Positions 63,888-64,000 of a stretch of 64,000 nt of DNA are shown here, one piece after another. The notes beneath the pieces were generated by a model that worked only from the letters and a program-made list of their open reading frames with translations, was not told the origin of the DNA and made no database searches. Made by a program: the position numbers and the translations under genes. The stretch comes from Hyphomonadaceae bacterium (GTDB lineage Bacteria; Pseudomonadota; Alphaproteobacteria; Caulobacterales; Aquidulcibacteraceae): assembly GCA_016791445.1 (NCBI GenBank), contig JAEUMP010000015.1, positions 48,700 through 112,699 on the forward strand, in the 5' to 3' direction. Position 1 is the stretch's first letter, and every line of letters begins with the position of its first letter.

Positions 63888-64000
63888 GTGATCGTTATCC
63901 GACGGCATGGCTCGGGATGTTTTCTCGCACCCTTGTCCAGTCGGCCGCCGGTGAGCGGGTCTGCGCTGTTCATCGCAGATCCCCGGGATCCCTCCGCCTT

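Noticed and set aside
63776..63973. Minus-strand 65-aa frame after dapF
   Set aside because: It runs through the inverted repeat at 63820-63887, has no ribosome-binding site and a low-complexity composition.

Overview
This is a 64 kb, GC-rich bacterial chromosome segment. Codon use, two large TonB-dependent receptors, MarR/LysR-controlled catabolic operons, ruvC-ruvA-ruvB order with a tiny membrane gene between ruvA and ruvB, and dapF together point to an alphaproteobacterium, most likely Caulobacterales/Hyphomonadaceae-like or a sphingomonad relative. Genus and species cannot be read from the sequence alone. No rRNA, tRNA, CRISPR array or insertion sequence was recognised.

Region 1 (1-7.5 kb) is an accessory island: a tyrosine recombinase, a HigB/HigA-type toxin-antitoxin pair behind a palindromic operator, a large protein with a PD-(D/E)XK nuclease motif, and then three consecutive cassettes. 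Each cassette holds a short piece of the Rhs core ([10 protein letters not shown]...NDP...DP[TS]G), a variable C-terminal tip, and a small gene overlapping the tip's stop codon that is probably its immunity gene. The cassettes share a duplicated upstream block. No full-length Rhs protein is present, so these are orphan or displaced polymorphic-toxin tips. A gene-free, hairpin-rich stretch (7.4-8.0 kb) separates the island from the rest.

Region 2 (8-38 kb) is a long catabolic locus. It runs from TonB receptor 1 with an AbgT transporter and a CocE-type hydrolase, through LysR, CapA-like, MarR and alpha/beta-hydrolase genes, to an acyl-CoA ligase/GST/NTF2/SDR operon, FMN reductase and VOC genes, TonB receptor 2, and a Rieske oxygenase/MFS/GST/VOC operon. 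After these come another MarR, a MetE-like zinc enzyme and an alpha/beta-fold protein lacking its nucleophile serine. A dehydrogenase/enolase-like/kinase/NIPSNAP operon follows, facing a CoA-transferase. GST and VOC genes occur twice, and a MarR-type palindrome and its half site lie in front of two of the operons, suggesting a duplicated, co-regulated pathway for a hydrophobic, probably aromatic or CoA-activated substrate.

Region 3 (37.7-48.8 kb) mixes stress and housekeeping genes: oxyR with an OxyR-like half site on its own start codon, a dicarboxylate symporter, an LhgO-like FAD oxidase, an LprI-type protein, an AhpD-like peroxidase, an M20 peptidase beside a chagasin-type inhibitor, a second Rieske oxygenase and an orphan double-ATPase ABC protein. 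Region 4 (48.8-56.2 kb) carries an AT-richer unknown gene coupled to ruvB, the ruv genes, a Crp-family regulator, a hemolysin-III protein, a TPR protein and an SDR. Region 5 (56.3-64 kb) has an enoyl-CoA hydratase, a flavin monooxygenase/NTF2/kinase operon, a prolyl oligopeptidase and dapF. Convergent genes are packed very tightly: six of about twelve convergent pairs share a 4-bp stop overlap.
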